DNA of 64,000 bases from Pedobacter sp. KBW06. GTDB lineage: Bacteria; Bacteroidota; Bacteroidia; Sphingobacteriales; Sphingobacteriaceae. The stretch spans positions 124,001 to 188,000 of the forward strand of contig NZ_QAJL01000007.1 in assembly GCF_003852525.1 (NCBI RefSeq), read 5' to 3'. Below are positions 9,070 through 18,026 of this stretch, piece after piece. Positions within the stretch are counted from its first letter, which is position 1. Every line of letters starts with the position of its first letter. The notes beneath the pieces are model-generated. The model was not told the DNA's origin. It saw nothing but the letters and a program-made list of their open reading frames with translations, and made no database searches. The translations under genes and the position numbers were made by a program.

Positions 9070-9246
9070 ATGTTCAAGTATCTGATTATATTTTTTATCG
9101 TTGTTTTGAGTTTAATCTATTTCGGCAATTATCTCGATTACAAGAACAATAAGATGGACCGTGCGGAATACAACAGAAGGGTCAGACTCTTCTTCTTCCT
9201 GGTGGTCATTATCTTTGCCATCGTTGTCTGGTTAAGGAAGCGGTAA
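9070..9246 (+). CDS. Small two-helix membrane protein (58 aa)
   Basis: An open frame from ATG 9070 to TAA 9244-9246 encodes 58 residues: a hydrophobic helix at about 4-18 (LIIFFIVVLSLIYFG), a charged middle with DYKNNK and AEYNRR, a second helix at about 40-54 (FFFLVVIIFAIVVW), and a basic end LRKR. The clean hydrophobic/charged pattern looks like real coding sequence. The gene fills the whole gap between lysA and lysC but runs opposite to both. No homolog is recognised. Confidence 0.5.
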   Translation: MFKYLIIFFIVVLSLIYFGNYLDYKNNKMDRAEYNRRVRLFFFLVVIIFAIVVWLRKR

Positions 9247-9256
9247 AACCGCTTGC

Positions 9257-10570
9257 CTATTCAAACAAACGGTTATGTAAACTCTTTAAAGCTTCTGTTT
9301 TATCTTTCGTATTGATCAGCAGGGAGATGTTGTAATTACTTCCACCGTAAGAGATCATGCGAATAGGGATGTGTTTGATGGAATCCAGTACACGGGCTGC
9401 ATAACCATGCTTTTCTGCACTAAAATCTCCAACCACACAAACGATACTCTGGTCGTTATCGATCTCTACCGAACCGAAAGCATGTAGCTCTTCTACGATT
9501 TTATCCAGGTTATCGGTAAAATCTATCGTTAAGGAAACGGCAACTTCCGAAGTGGTGATCATATCGATTGGTGTTTTATACCTTTCAAAAATCTCGAATA
9601 CCCTTCTTAGAAAACCGTAAGCCAGTAACATTCTGCTCGATTGGATCTTGATGGCTGTAATGCCATCTTTGGCAGCGATAGATTTGATCTTTCCTTTTTC
9701 GCTATCTGTAGAGATCAGTGTCCCTGCTGCTGCCGGTTCCATGGTATTCAGTAAGCGTACAGGAATCTTATATTTCTGTGCCGGGAATACCGACTGTGGG
9801 TGTAAAATCTTTGCTCCAAAATAAGCAAGCTCTGCAGCCTCATCAAAAGACAGATGAGAAATTGGCTTCGTTCCTTTTACAATCCTCGGATCGTTGTTGT
9901 GCATGCCATCAATATCTGTCCAGATCTGAACCTCTTCAGCTAAGATCGCAGCACCTATTAATGAGGCGGTATAATCACTTCCTCCACGTCTGAGGTTATC
10001 TACTTCGCCAAAGCTGTTTCTGCAGATGAACCCCTGGGTGATGAATAACTTATTTCCCTTATGCTGATCCAGCAAAGGCTGTAAATTCCGGGTGCTGTAA
10101 GGAACATCAGGCTCATTGTCTTCATCGATCTTCATGAAATCCAATGCAGGAAGCAATACAGAAGCCACACCGATAGATTTCAGGTAAATATGGTAAAGGG
10201 TAGTCGACAACAATTCACCTTGTGCCAATACCACTTTCTCTTCTATTGGTGTGAAAATATCGTTCACCAACGAACTTAAAAAACTAAAATGATAATCCAC
10301 CACTTCCTGTCCCTGCTCACGGAATTCGTTCTCAGGCAACAGTTCAATCACAAATTCATTATATTTCTGGTGCAATGCGTTAATTAAGCTTAACGCCACC
10401 TGTTTATCCTCCTTTAAAAGTTTGCCTGAAATTTCCACTAAACTATTGGTTGTACCAGACACGGCTGATAGGACCACAATTTGCTCTTCGGCCGGATTGA
10501 TGATGTCCAGCAACTTTTTCATGCGCTCAGGGCTTCCTACGGAAGTTCCTCCAAACTTTAATATCTTCAT
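9257..10570 (-). CDS. lysC: Aspartate kinase
   Basis: Phosphorylates aspartate, the first step of lysine, threonine and methionine synthesis. The protein has 437 residues: an amino-acid kinase domain beginning with KFGGTSVGSPERM and containing RGGSDYTASLIG and WTDIDGMHNNDPR, followed by two ACT domains (about 300-370 and 375-435) that usually bind an allosteric effector. It is monofunctional, with no homoserine dehydrogenase fused. It is transcribed divergently from the phosphohexomutase gene; a 200-bp spacer holds both promoters. Confidence 0.94.
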   Translation of the reverse strand: MKILKFGGTSVGSPERMKKLLDIINPAEEQIVVLSAVSGTTNSLVEISGKLLKEDKQVALSLINALHQKYNEFVIELLPENEFREQGQEVVDYHFSFLSSLVNDIFTPIEEKVVLAQGELLSTTLYHIYLKSIGVASVLLPALDFMKIDEDNEPDVPYSTRNLQPLLDQHKGNKLFITQGFICRNSFGEVDNLRRGGSDYTASLIGAAILAEEVQIWTDIDGMHNNDPRIVKGTKPISHLSFDEAAELAYFGAKILHPQSVFPAQKYKIPVRLLNTMEPAAAGTLISTDSEKGKIKSIAAKDGITAIKIQSSRMLLAYGFLRRVFEIFERYKTPIDMITTSEVAVSLTIDFTDNLDKIVEELHAFGSVEIDNDQSIVCVVGDFSAEKHGYAARVLDSIKHIPIRMISYGGSNYNISLLINTKDKTEALKSLHNRLFE

Positions 10571-10650
10571 TTAATTGAGGTAAGAATTTTATTTTTTGAT
10601 AAATTGGCTATATACTTGTAATTGGCCGTGAAATTAAATAAATCGCCGAT

Positions 10651-10664
10651 ATTTAGCACTAAAT
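10651..10664. promoter_or_regulatory. Operator-like palindrome between lysC and the phosphohexomutase gene
   Basis: ATTTAGCACTAAAT has 6-bp perfect arms around a CA centre and lies about 80 bp upstream of lysC and 107 bp upstream of the mutase. It could bind a dimeric regulator or be chance in AT-rich DNA. No lysine-riboswitch-like RNA was seen upstream of lysC. Confidence 0.2.
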
Positions 10665-10770
10665 ACACAAAATAAAATTTGGAATAATGCATTTTTTTTG
10701 TCCTCCCGCAAAACATGGTGTAGGCAATTTTGTTTATCCCATAACCAATCAAAAGTTATAACATTATCAT

Positions 10771-12504
10771 ATGCAATTAGAAGCCGCAACCTTAAGCACC
10801 ATAAACCAATGGCTTAATGGTAATTACGACACGAAAACAAAAGAAGAAATCCAACAGCTTTTAGACAAAGAAGCCTTTACAGAGCTGACAGACTCTTTTT
10901 ACAGAAGTCTGGAATTTGGAACAGGAGGATTACGCGGCATCATGGGTGCAGGTTCCAACAGGATCAACAAATACACAATCGGTACTGCAACCCAGGGATT
11001 GTGCAATTACCTGCTGAAAAAATATCCGGGAGAAAAGATCAAAGTAGCGATTGCGCACGACAGCCGTAACAATTCGGATTACTTTGCCGGCATCACTGCC
11101 GATGTATTTTCTGCCAATGGCATCCATGTGTATTTCTTCAAAGCACTGAGACCAACACCGGAGCTTTCTTTTGCAGTCAGAGAACTGGGTTGCAAAAGCG
11201 GCGTGATGTTAACGGCTTCACATAACCCTAAAGAATACAATGGCTATAAAGCCTATGGTGCTGACGGCGGACAATTCACTGCTCCTGACGATACCATGGT
11301 GATGGATGAAGTCGCAAAGATCAGCAGCATTGACGAAGTAAAATTCGACCGCATTGATGCCAATGTAGAACTGATCGGCGAAGAAATTGATCAGCTGTAC
11401 CTGGATAAGATCACCGAGCTGTCAGTATCTCCGGAAGCCATCGCCCGTCAGAAAGACCTGAAAATCGTTTACTCTCCTATTCATGGTACAGGAATCACAC
11501 TGGTTCCTCAGGCGTTGGCACAGTTTGGTTTTACCAACCTGACCCTTGTAGAAGAACAAAGCAAACCTGATGGAAACTTCCCTACGGTAGTATATCCAAA
11601 TCCGGAAGAAAAAGAAGCTTTGACCCTGGCCCTTAAAAAAGCAGAAGAAATTGATGCGGACCTGGTACTGGCAACAGACCCGGATGCAGACAGAGTGGGA
11701 ATCGCCGTAAAAAATAACGACGGACAGTTTGTATTGCTGAACGGAAACCAAACCGGAAGCTTACTGATCAACTACCTGCTGAGTGCATGGGAAGAAAAAG
11801 GAAAACTAACCGGCGATCAGTACATCGTGAAAACGATTGTGACCAGTAACCTGATCGAAGAAATCGCTAAAAAGAAAAACGTAACCTTCTATAATACCTT
11901 AACCGGATTCAAATGGATCGGCCAGCTGATGACCAACCTTCAGGGTAAGAAAACCTTTATTGGTGGTGGCGAGGAAAGCTATGGCTACCTGATCGGTGAA
12001 CTGGTAAGGGATAAAGATGCAGTGGTATCCTGTGCTTTCATCTCCGAAATGACCGCCTTCTATAAAGATAAAGGCAGCAGCTTATACAATGCGATGTTAG
12101 ACATGTATGTAGAATATGGCCTGTATAAAGAAGAACTTGTTTCCATTACCAAAAAAGGTAAAACCGGAGCGGAAGAGATCAAAGCAATGATGGAAAAATT
12201 CAGAAACAACCCGCCTGCAACTCTTGGAGGTGCCAAAGTGGTGACGCTGAAAGATTATGAACTGGGTACAGAAACAGATCTGCTAAGCGGAGAGAAAACC
12301 AAGCTGGAGCTTCCAAAATCGGATGTATTGCAGTTCATTACTGCCGATGGCAGCATTGTTTCTGCAAGACCATCCGGAACAGAACCTAAAATCAAATTCT
12401 ATTGCAGCGTTAATGCGCCGTTAAAAGATAAGGAAAGCTTTAAAGACACTGACGCAAAATTGGGCGACAAAGTTAAAGCAATCATGAAAGATTTAGAGGC
12501 TTAA
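10771..12504 (+). CDS. Phosphoglucomutase/phosphomannomutase family enzyme
   Basis: Alpha-D-phosphohexomutase of 577 residues, the long form common in this phylum. The phosphoserine is Ser150 in MLTASHNPKEYNGYK, the metal loop is ATDPDADRVG (about 306-315), the sugar loop is GGGEESYGY and the phosphate-binding loop near the end is RPSGTEPKIKFY. It interconverts hexose 1- and 6-phosphates and thus feeds sugar-nucleotide synthesis, including precursors of the polysaccharide locus at the right of the window. Glucose or mannose specificity is not certain. Its stop codon lies within a perfect palindrome shared with the convergent LacI gene. Confidence 0.92.
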   Translation: MQLEAATLSTINQWLNGNYDTKTKEEIQQLLDKEAFTELTDSFYRSLEFGTGGLRGIMGAGSNRINKYTIGTATQGLCNYLLKKYPGEKIKVAIAHDSRNNSDYFAGITADVFSANGIHVYFFKALRPTPELSFAVRELGCKSGVMLTASHNPKEYNGYKAYGADGGQFTAPDDTMVMDEVAKISSIDEVKFDRIDANVELIGEEIDQLYLDKITELSVSPEAIARQKDLKIVYSPIHGTGITLVPQALAQFGFTNLTLVEEQSKPDGNFPTVVYPNPEEKEALTLALKKAEEIDADLVLATDPDADRVGIAVKNNDGQFVLLNGNQTGSLLINYLLSAWEEKGKLTGDQYIVKTIVTSNLIEEIAKKKNVTFYNTLTGFKWIGQLMTNLQGKKTFIGGGEESYGYLIGELVRDKDAVVSCAFISEMTAFYKDKGSSLYNAMLDMYVEYGLYKEELVSITKKGKTGAEEIKAMMEKFRNNPPATLGGAKVVTLKDYELGTETDLLSGEKTKLELPKSDVLQFITADGSIVSARPSGTEPKIKFYCSVNAPLKDKESFKDTDAKLGDKVKAIMKDLEA

Positions 12505-12515
12505 GCCTCTAAATC
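12490..12515. terminator. Bidirectional palindrome overlapping two stop codons
   Basis: GATTTAGAGGC, a TTAA centre and GCCTCTAAATC form an 11-bp perfect inverted repeat. It spans the mutase stop and reaches the LacI-type gene stop. No long T-run follows, so efficiency is uncertain. Confidence 0.55.
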
Positions 12516-13527
12516 ATCTTTCTATTAGTTTAGTAGGTAAAATCACCTTACTTCTTTCAGACTGGGGTAATGATCGATCCGCGGAAAGTTCCTGAAGAAT
12601 GATATCAATGATCTTTTCAGCGATCTGTTCTATGGGTTGATCAACCACACTGATTGGAGGGGTATGAATCCGGAATACATCCTGATCATCATAGGCTACA
12701 ATCATAAAGCCATCATTAATCGGTTTCTGAATGCTCTTCAGGAAGAATAAGCCGCGCACCGCAAGGTAATTCGTAGAGAAAAACACCGAGTCAATCTGAG
12801 GATTTTCTTCAAACAAAACCTTTAACAGGTTGTTCGTATCTTCCTCTGTGGCATCGAAAGGAATTTTCACCAGTGTTTTCTCATTGGCGGTAATTCCATG
12901 ATCCCTTAAGGCCTTCTGATAACCCAGAAAACGATTGTTGATCTGGTCAACTTCTACGTCTACCGTTACAAAAGCAATGTTCTTTCTTCCCTTATTGATG
13001 AGGAATTCTGTAGCAGAATACCCTCCTTCAAGGTTATCGACCACAACATAGTTAACATCCAGATCAGGCAGGTTCCTGTCAAAAATAACGACTGGAATGC
13101 GTTCGGCCAGCAATTGTCTGATGTCTTCTTCAATCCCCGGAACGGGTGCGATGATATAAGCATCTACTTTCCGCGACTTAAACATCTCGATCAGCTCTCT
13201 CGCTTTAACCGGGTCGTTTTCCGTACTGGAATAGCTGATCTTATATCCTTTTTTATACGCTTTATCTTCAATAAGTCTGGCAATGGCAGAAAAAAACGGG
13301 TTGGAGATGTCTTCAACGATCAGACCAATGGTCTTTGTATTTCCGGTCCTCAGGCTCCTGGCCACCTGGTTTGGCTTGAAGCCAAGCTCCTGAATGATCT
13401 CTTCCACCCGCTTGATGACCTCCTTACTGATGCGCATCTTTTCTGCTTTACCGTTTAAGATAAAGGAAACGGTAGTGATGGATACTTCTGCTCTTTTTGC
13501 AATATCCTTAATAGATGGAGGTTTCAT
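12514..13527 (-). CDS. LacI-family transcriptional regulator
   Basis: Sugar-responsive repressor or activator of 337 residues. The N-terminal helix-turn-helix (IKDIAKRAEVSITTVSFILNG, about 5-25) and hinge helix (NQVARSLRTGNTKTIGLI) precede a periplasmic-binding-protein-like core beginning at about residue 60 (VEDISNPFFSAIARLIE). The ligand is unknown. It converges on the phosphohexomutase gene, suggesting but not proving control of a sugar regulon. Its own promoter lies in the short 31-bp gap to the upstream response regulator or further upstream. Confidence 0.9.
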   Translation of the reverse strand: MKPPSIKDIAKRAEVSITTVSFILNGKAEKMRISKEVIKRVEEIIQELGFKPNQVARSLRTGNTKTIGLIVEDISNPFFSAIARLIEDKAYKKGYKISYSSTENDPVKARELIEMFKSRKVDAYIIAPVPGIEEDIRQLLAERIPVVIFDRNLPDLDVNYVVVDNLEGGYSATEFLINKGRKNIAFVTVDVEVDQINNRFLGYQKALRDHGITANEKTLVKIPFDATEEDTNNLLKVLFEENPQIDSVFFSTNYLAVRGLFFLKSIQKPINDGFMIVAYDDQDVFRIHTPPISVVDQPIEQIAEKIIDIILQELSADRSLPQSERSKVILPTKLIER

Positions 13528-13558
13528 TTTAAAATTAATTTACCGCCAATCTATAGAT

Positions 13559-13996
13559 TTAATTGTTAATCTCCTCAAAATATTTACCTGCAATTTTAAC
13601 AAATGCATCCTCATTGAGTGGTTTATGCATATAATTCACGATTTCCTGATTTGCAGAGGCCATTAATTCATCGTCAGGATTCAAAGAAGTGGTCAGCATG
13701 ACCACAATTGTTCTCGACTTATGTGCGGCATCAATTTTACGGTATTCTTCCATAAAATCCCAGCCACTCATTCCCGGCATATTGATGTCCAGAAAAATAA
13801 TGCCAGGTCTTTCGGTATCTTCATCGTTCTCATATTTCCCCGAAAAAGTCAGATAATCCAATGCCTCCCTTGCCGAAGTAATCGACTTTACACTCACCTC
13901 AATATTGGTATTCTGAACTATTTTACGATGGATAAAATTGGTTGGGATGTCATCATCTACCAGCAACACACAGTTAAGGTTCTTAAATTTTTTCAT
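13559..13996 (-). CDS. Single-domain CheY-like response regulator
   Basis: A stand-alone receiver domain of 145 residues with DDD near the N-terminus (LLVDDDIPTN), the phospho-acceptor Asp in IIFLDINMPGMSGWDF, a conserved Thr in MLTTS and Lys in YMHKPL. It has no output domain, so it likely acts by protein contact or in a phosphorelay. It follows the PAS-type histidine kinase by 71 bp on the same strand; the pair probably forms one signalling unit. Confidence 0.88.
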   Translation of the reverse strand: MKKFKNLNCVLLVDDDIPTNFIHRKIVQNTNIEVSVKSITSAREALDYLTFSGKYENDEDTERPGIIFLDINMPGMSGWDFMEEYRKIDAAHKSRTIVVMLTTSLNPDDELMASANQEIVNYMHKPLNEDAFVKIAGKYFEEINN

Positions 13997-14067
13997 CAGA
14001 ATATATCTGTTTTTTTTCGTGTTTTTTATTGATTCTTAAAGGTGCTCAAGAACTCCTAAACCTGGTT

Positions 14068-15174
14068 TCATCGGTATACATTGGTTTTCAAGCTAAAACA
14101 AAAAGTACTACCCTGCCCTAAGACAGATTTTACAAAGATCTCCCCGCCATGAAGCTCCACTATTTTTTTACAATGAGAAAGCCCGATTCCATGGCCTTCA
14201 TAATCTTCATGACTATGCAGGCGCTGAAAGATCGAAAATATTTTCTCTTTATACTGAGCTTCGATACCAATCCCATTATCGCTGAAATCGAAATTCCAGT
14301 ATTGATCATCCTCAGTCGCCGTAATCTGGACTTCCGGAAGTGCCTCTTTTTTCCTGAACTTCAGAGAATTGCTGATCAGGTGATGAAAAAGTTGTTTTAA
14401 TTCTGCCGCATATCCATAAACTACGGGCAGGCTATCGTATTGAATCGTCATTCCAGTGGCTGCAATCTGCTCGGAAAGTTCCTGTTTCACTGATTCCACT
14501 AAAAAATTGCAATTCACCGGTTCCTTTGGTGCCGGAGTTCCCAGTCTTGCATAATCCAGTAAACCTTTAATTAAATATTTCATTTTCTCTGTAGATTCAG
14601 AGATGTATTTCAGATATAAGGCCCCGTTTTCATCAAACTGATCCCCATATTCCTTTTTCAGTAAACCTATAAAATTGTTTACAGTTAACAGGGGTTCCTG
14701 CAGATCGTGGGAAGCAATATAGACGAATTGTTCCAGTTCTTTATTTCTGAATTCCAGTAAGCGGGCGTATTCTTTTAATGCCTTTTCTGCGTTTAGCTTG
14801 TCGGTCAGGTCTCTGGTAAACTTACAGAAACCGATCACTTCATTCTGATCATCGTAAATGGTGGTAATGGTTACATGCGCCCAGAAAGTCTTGCCGTCTT
14901 TTTTAACCCGCCATCCCCGGTGCTGGGCCTTCCCTTTCAGCAGGGCTTTTTCCAGCAACAATTCCGGAACCCTGTTCTTAAGGGCTTCTTCTGTATAAAA
15001 TATTCTGAAATTACGCCCGATAATTTCGTCAGAAGAATAACCTTTAATCTTTTCGGCACCCTTGTTCAAGCTGGCCACATTTCCAAGCTTGTCAAGAAGC
15101 AGAATTGCATAATCCTCTATTCCACCGAGCATTTTTAAGAGCAGGGGTTGAGGATTGCTTAAACTATTTTGCAT
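14068..15174 (-). CDS. PAS-domain histidine kinase (soluble)
   Basis: Cytoplasmic kinase of 368 residues without membrane segments. A PAS/PAC domain covers about 12-130 (GRNFRIFYTEE, GWRVKKDGKTFWAHVTIT), a coiled linker follows, then HisKA with the phospho-acceptor His in YIASHDLQEPLLTV and an ATPase domain with NSLKF, DNGIGIE and GHGIGLSHCKKIV. The layout resembles bacteriophytochrome-type kinases but lacks GAF and PHY domains. It probably signals to the CheY-like protein that follows. The stimulus is unknown. Confidence 0.88.
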   Translation of the reverse strand: MQNSLSNPQPLLLKMLGGIEDYAILLLDKLGNVASLNKGAEKIKGYSSDEIIGRNFRIFYTEEALKNRVPELLLEKALLKGKAQHRGWRVKKDGKTFWAHVTITTIYDDQNEVIGFCKFTRDLTDKLNAEKALKEYARLLEFRNKELEQFVYIASHDLQEPLLTVNNFIGLLKKEYGDQFDENGALYLKYISESTEKMKYLIKGLLDYARLGTPAPKEPVNCNFLVESVKQELSEQIAATGMTIQYDSLPVVYGYAAELKQLFHHLISNSLKFRKKEALPEVQITATEDDQYWNFDFSDNGIGIEAQYKEKIFSIFQRLHSHEDYEGHGIGLSHCKKIVELHGGEIFVKSVLGQGSTFCFSLKTNVYR

Positions 15175-15287
15175 TTATCAGGGATGGTTTTTCCTGATGA
15201 TATTCAAAATTCAAGCCACAGCCAAATAAATAGGTAATAATACCTATATTCAGGTATTGCCCTATAATTATGAGGAAAATATTGTCC

Positions 15288-15318
15288 TTCTTTTTTCCCC
15301 AAGTGGGGAAATAAAGAA
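15288..15318 (-). terminator. Terminator-like hairpin after proA
   Basis: TTCTTTTTTCCCC pairs with GGGGAAATAAAGAA around an AAGT loop, with one mismatch or bulge. It lies 8 bp past the proA stop (minus strand) and could also act on the other strand. The preceding 15,220-15,260 stretch holds a shorter AATAGGTA/TACCTATATT hairpin. Confidence 0.6.
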
Positions 15319-15325
15319 CTACCGG

Positions 15326-16576
15326 CTAATTCCTGATTTGCCCATCTCCCCTCACGATCCATTTCTCTGTCACGAGTTTCTCCAGGGCAAAAGGACCTCT
15401 GGCATGAAGCTTTTGTGTGGAAATTCCAATCTCCGCCCCCAGTCCAAACACTTGTCCGTCAGTAAATCTGGTCGACGCATTCAGATAAACGACAGCAGCA
15501 TCCACCTCTTCCAGAAAACGTTCCGCCTGTGTGGGATCTTCGGTAACGATCGCCTCTGAATGTTTCGATGAAAACTCCGAAATATGTGCCAGTGCTGCCC
15601 CTGTATCTTTGACAACCTTAACCGAACATTTATAGTCCAGAAACTCCCTTCCGAAATCTTCCGGAGCAGCCAGTACGAGCTGAGGATAATTGTTTTTTTC
15701 CAGGATGCCGAAAGCAGTTTCATCGGCAAAGATCTCTACGTTTCCTTTCGCCAGTAAGGGCGACAATAGACGCAGAAAATCATCCGCTACTTCCTCTGCC
15801 ACCAAAACCGTATCCAGGGCGTTGCAAACCGATGGACGGGAAACCTTTGCATTGAATACGATCTCTGCCCCTGCCTCCAGTTTCGCTGTTTTCTCGATAT
15901 AGGTATGACATACCCCCGCACCGGTTTCTATCACCGGGACAAGCGCATTTTTACGCACAAAATCGATCAGCTCATTTGAACCCCGGGGAATGATCACATC
16001 AATGTATTTCTCCGCTTTCAGAATATCGAGGATGTATTTTCGCTCTGCTGGCAGCTGCTGTACCACATTTTTATCCAGTCCCGATCCGACCAGTACTTCC
16101 TGTATGATAGACACCAGAAAAAGATTGGTATGGTAAGCATCCTGTCCGCCTCTCAGCAGGCAAACATTTCCTGAGCGGATGCATAAGGAAGCCACGTCAA
16201 TAGTCACATTGGGCCTGGACTCATAGATCACGCCCACAACGCCCAAAGCGACTGTTTTCTTTTGTATAAAAAGGCCGTTGGCCATGGTCTGCTCAGAGAT
16301 AATTTTATTGGTTGGGTCTGGCAAAGCCGCCACATCTTTAAGGCTTTCTGCCAGCGCAAAAATCCGCGCTTCGTTTAAGAGCAGGCGGTCCTTTTTAGGG
16401 TCCGTATCCGGCATCTTTTCCAGATCTTTTAAATTTTCTGCGATGATCTCCGCCGATTGGGCAAGGATGACATCAGCAAGATGAACCAGAATTGCTTGCC
16501 GGCCGCTATCACTTAACAAAGCAATGGAATACCTGGCTTTTTTCGCATTGATCAATTGATTTTCTATAGTTTCCAT
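15326..16576 (-). CDS. proA: Glutamate-5-semialdehyde dehydrogenase (gamma-glutamyl phosphate reductase)
   Basis: Second enzyme of proline synthesis: NADPH-dependent reduction of gamma-glutamyl phosphate. The protein has 416 residues, the normal length. Motifs include GVVGVIYESRPNVTIDVASL, CIRSGNVCLLRGG and the catalytic Cys in PVIETGAGVCHTYIEK, with the C-terminal LHARGPFALEKLVTEKWIVRG. It starts 7 bp after the stop of proB, forming the usual proBA operon. Confidence 0.96.
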   Translation of the reverse strand: METIENQLINAKKARYSIALLSDSGRQAILVHLADVILAQSAEIIAENLKDLEKMPDTDPKKDRLLLNEARIFALAESLKDVAALPDPTNKIISEQTMANGLFIQKKTVALGVVGVIYESRPNVTIDVASLCIRSGNVCLLRGGQDAYHTNLFLVSIIQEVLVGSGLDKNVVQQLPAERKYILDILKAEKYIDVIIPRGSNELIDFVRKNALVPVIETGAGVCHTYIEKTAKLEAGAEIVFNAKVSRPSVCNALDTVLVAEEVADDFLRLLSPLLAKGNVEIFADETAFGILEKNNYPQLVLAAPEDFGREFLDYKCSVKVVKDTGAALAHISEFSSKHSEAIVTEDPTQAERFLEEVDAAVVYLNASTRFTDGQVFGLGAEIGISTQKLHARGPFALEKLVTEKWIVRGDGQIRN

Positions 16577-16583
16577 TTGCTGT

Positions 16584-17618
16584 TTATAAAATCACGATGT
16601 CACTGGCATTGGCAATTTCCAGGTTATGTTGTTTTGAATCTTTCAAAATGGCGGCCGAAGATGCTTTTGCCCTGGCTACCGCAACGATGTTCTGTTCCGC
16701 ATCAATGACCTCAAAAATCTCCCCGTTCCCGAACTGTTCCACCACAGCTACTACACCTACAGCCAAAAGGCTTTTACGCTTTCTGATCGCATCGCAAGCC
16801 CCTTCATCTACCATCAGCCTGCCTGTTACCAGGCTTCCGCTGGCCAACCATTTATTTCTGGCAGAAATGGATGCGTTTTTAGGCGTGCAGGAAGTTCCGG
16901 TTTGCTCTTTAACCGCATCAAGAATCCCGTTGACGGTCCGGATCCCAAAGATCACGACCTTAATGCCCATTGTCGAAGCGAGATGTGCAAAGGTCAGCTT
17001 GGAAACCATCCCCCCCAGTCCAAGGTCCGAAGTTTTCTTATTGGCAAGTGAAAAGACATCACTATTAATGGAATCAATCTTGTCAATAACTTTTCCCTCT
17101 TTATCCAATACGCCGGGAACAGAAGTACCCAGTAAAATCATCGAAGCACCAAAACCTACCCCTAACAAAGTTGCAAGCTCATCGTTGTCGGAAAATTTAA
17201 TCTCCAGATCGCTGACCACATCGTTCTCATTGGCAATAGGGATCACCCCATTTTTCCACAATTCCTCGTAAGTATCTTTCAATTGAAGGAATTGAGTCCT
17301 GTTCGAAAAATGCCGTCGCTCGCAAAGACTCTGCGCCATCTGAATGCCGTAGGGGTAAAAATATTTTGAATAGGTGTTTAACAGAATGGGGTTTCCAATT
17401 GCCGCAGCGGCTTTTCTTTCGGAGATTTTACCTTTGTAATTTTTGATGTATTGCTTTCCGGCGGCAACAGCACCCGAAGAAACCAGAATTAACCGGTAAT
17501 CTTTGGCCAGCTTTGCAACCTGTGCAGCAACATCGGCAATTACCCCCTCATCAAGCTCCCCTTTTGGAGTTGTAATAGAGGCTGTACCTAGTTTCAAAAC
17601 AAGTATCGGCTTATTCAT
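16584..17618 (-). CDS. proB: Glutamate 5-kinase
   Basis: First enzyme of proline synthesis, phosphorylating glutamate. The protein has 344 residues: an amino-acid kinase domain (LKLGTASIT at 8-16, VSSGAVAAG, IANENDVVSDLEI, LGLGGMVSKL) and a C-terminal PUA-like domain from about 260 (GSLVTGRLMVDEGACDAI). It is the first gene of proBA. Feedback inhibition by proline is typical of the family and is not visible here. Upstream is a 408-bp region containing repeat copy B. Confidence 0.95.
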   Translation of the reverse strand: MNKPILVLKLGTASITTPKGELDEGVIADVAAQVAKLAKDYRLILVSSGAVAAGKQYIKNYKGKISERKAAAAIGNPILLNTYSKYFYPYGIQMAQSLCERRHFSNRTQFLQLKDTYEELWKNGVIPIANENDVVSDLEIKFSDNDELATLLGVGFGASMILLGTSVPGVLDKEGKVIDKIDSINSDVFSLANKKTSDLGLGGMVSKLTFAHLASTMGIKVVIFGIRTVNGILDAVKEQTGTSCTPKNASISARNKWLASGSLVTGRLMVDEGACDAIRKRKSLLAVGVVAVVEQFGNGEIFEVIDAEQNIVAVARAKASSAAILKDSKQHNLEIANASDIVIL

Positions 17619-17704
17619 TTGTTTGTGGTTGAGATTTTTATGGTTGAAAACCCGAAAATAGAAAATTTACCCCGGTTTTTTAGGAATTGATTTAGTTTTG
17701 ACAG

Positions 17705-17928
17705 GATCATTTGACCCAAATTTACTGTAGTAAGAGAAAAAAGAGAATATAAAGGGTGAAAAAGAAGCATTACTACTCAAAGGCTGGAATGTTTGCCCTG
17801 AAGAGGGCAAATCTTCCTATGCCTTTTCCTAGAAAGCATCTTTTTCCTGGAAGGCCCCTCCTGGTTTCAACCATATGAGAACCGTAAAAGATCATCATTG
17901 ACGTCATCACTATCGATCATTTGACGTA
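17705..17928. promoter_or_regulatory. Repeated GATCATTTGAC / TTGACGT boxes upstream of the acetyltransferase
   Basis: GATCATTTGAC occurs at 17705-17715 and again at 17915-17925. The core TTGACGT occurs at 17898-17904 and 17921-17927, 23 bp apart, about two helical turns. The boxes lie between divergent proB and the acetyltransferase gene and may be regulator half-sites. Repeat copy B sits between the first and later boxes. Function is not shown. Confidence 0.25.
17756..17847 (-). repeat. Structured dispersed repeat, copy B
   Basis: Inverted copy of the element at 7755-7846. Shared blocks, read on the minus strand, include AGGAAAAGGCATAGGAA, CTTCAGGGCAAA and TTCCAGCCTTTGAGT. The outer arms differ (AAAGATGC/GCTTCTTT here) yet mostly still pair, with one pair changed on both sides. 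It lies in a divergent intergenic region, so it is not simply the terminator of a neighbour. Confidence 0.7.
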
Positions 17929-18026
17929 ATTGTCCTGACAGAACAAAAAAATAAGATGATAATGCAGAAAAATCACCGCTCATTTTTACTTTTAACCGGT
18001 AATAAAACCTAAATTGACAATTGAAT

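Noticed and set aside
10567..10752. 61-codon frame upstream of lysC
   Set aside because: It covers the lysC/mutase promoter spacer, has low-complexity AT-driven composition and no family features.
10571..10770. Lysine-type riboswitch upstream of lysC
   Set aside because: No long conserved multi-stem leader was seen; only a short palindrome.
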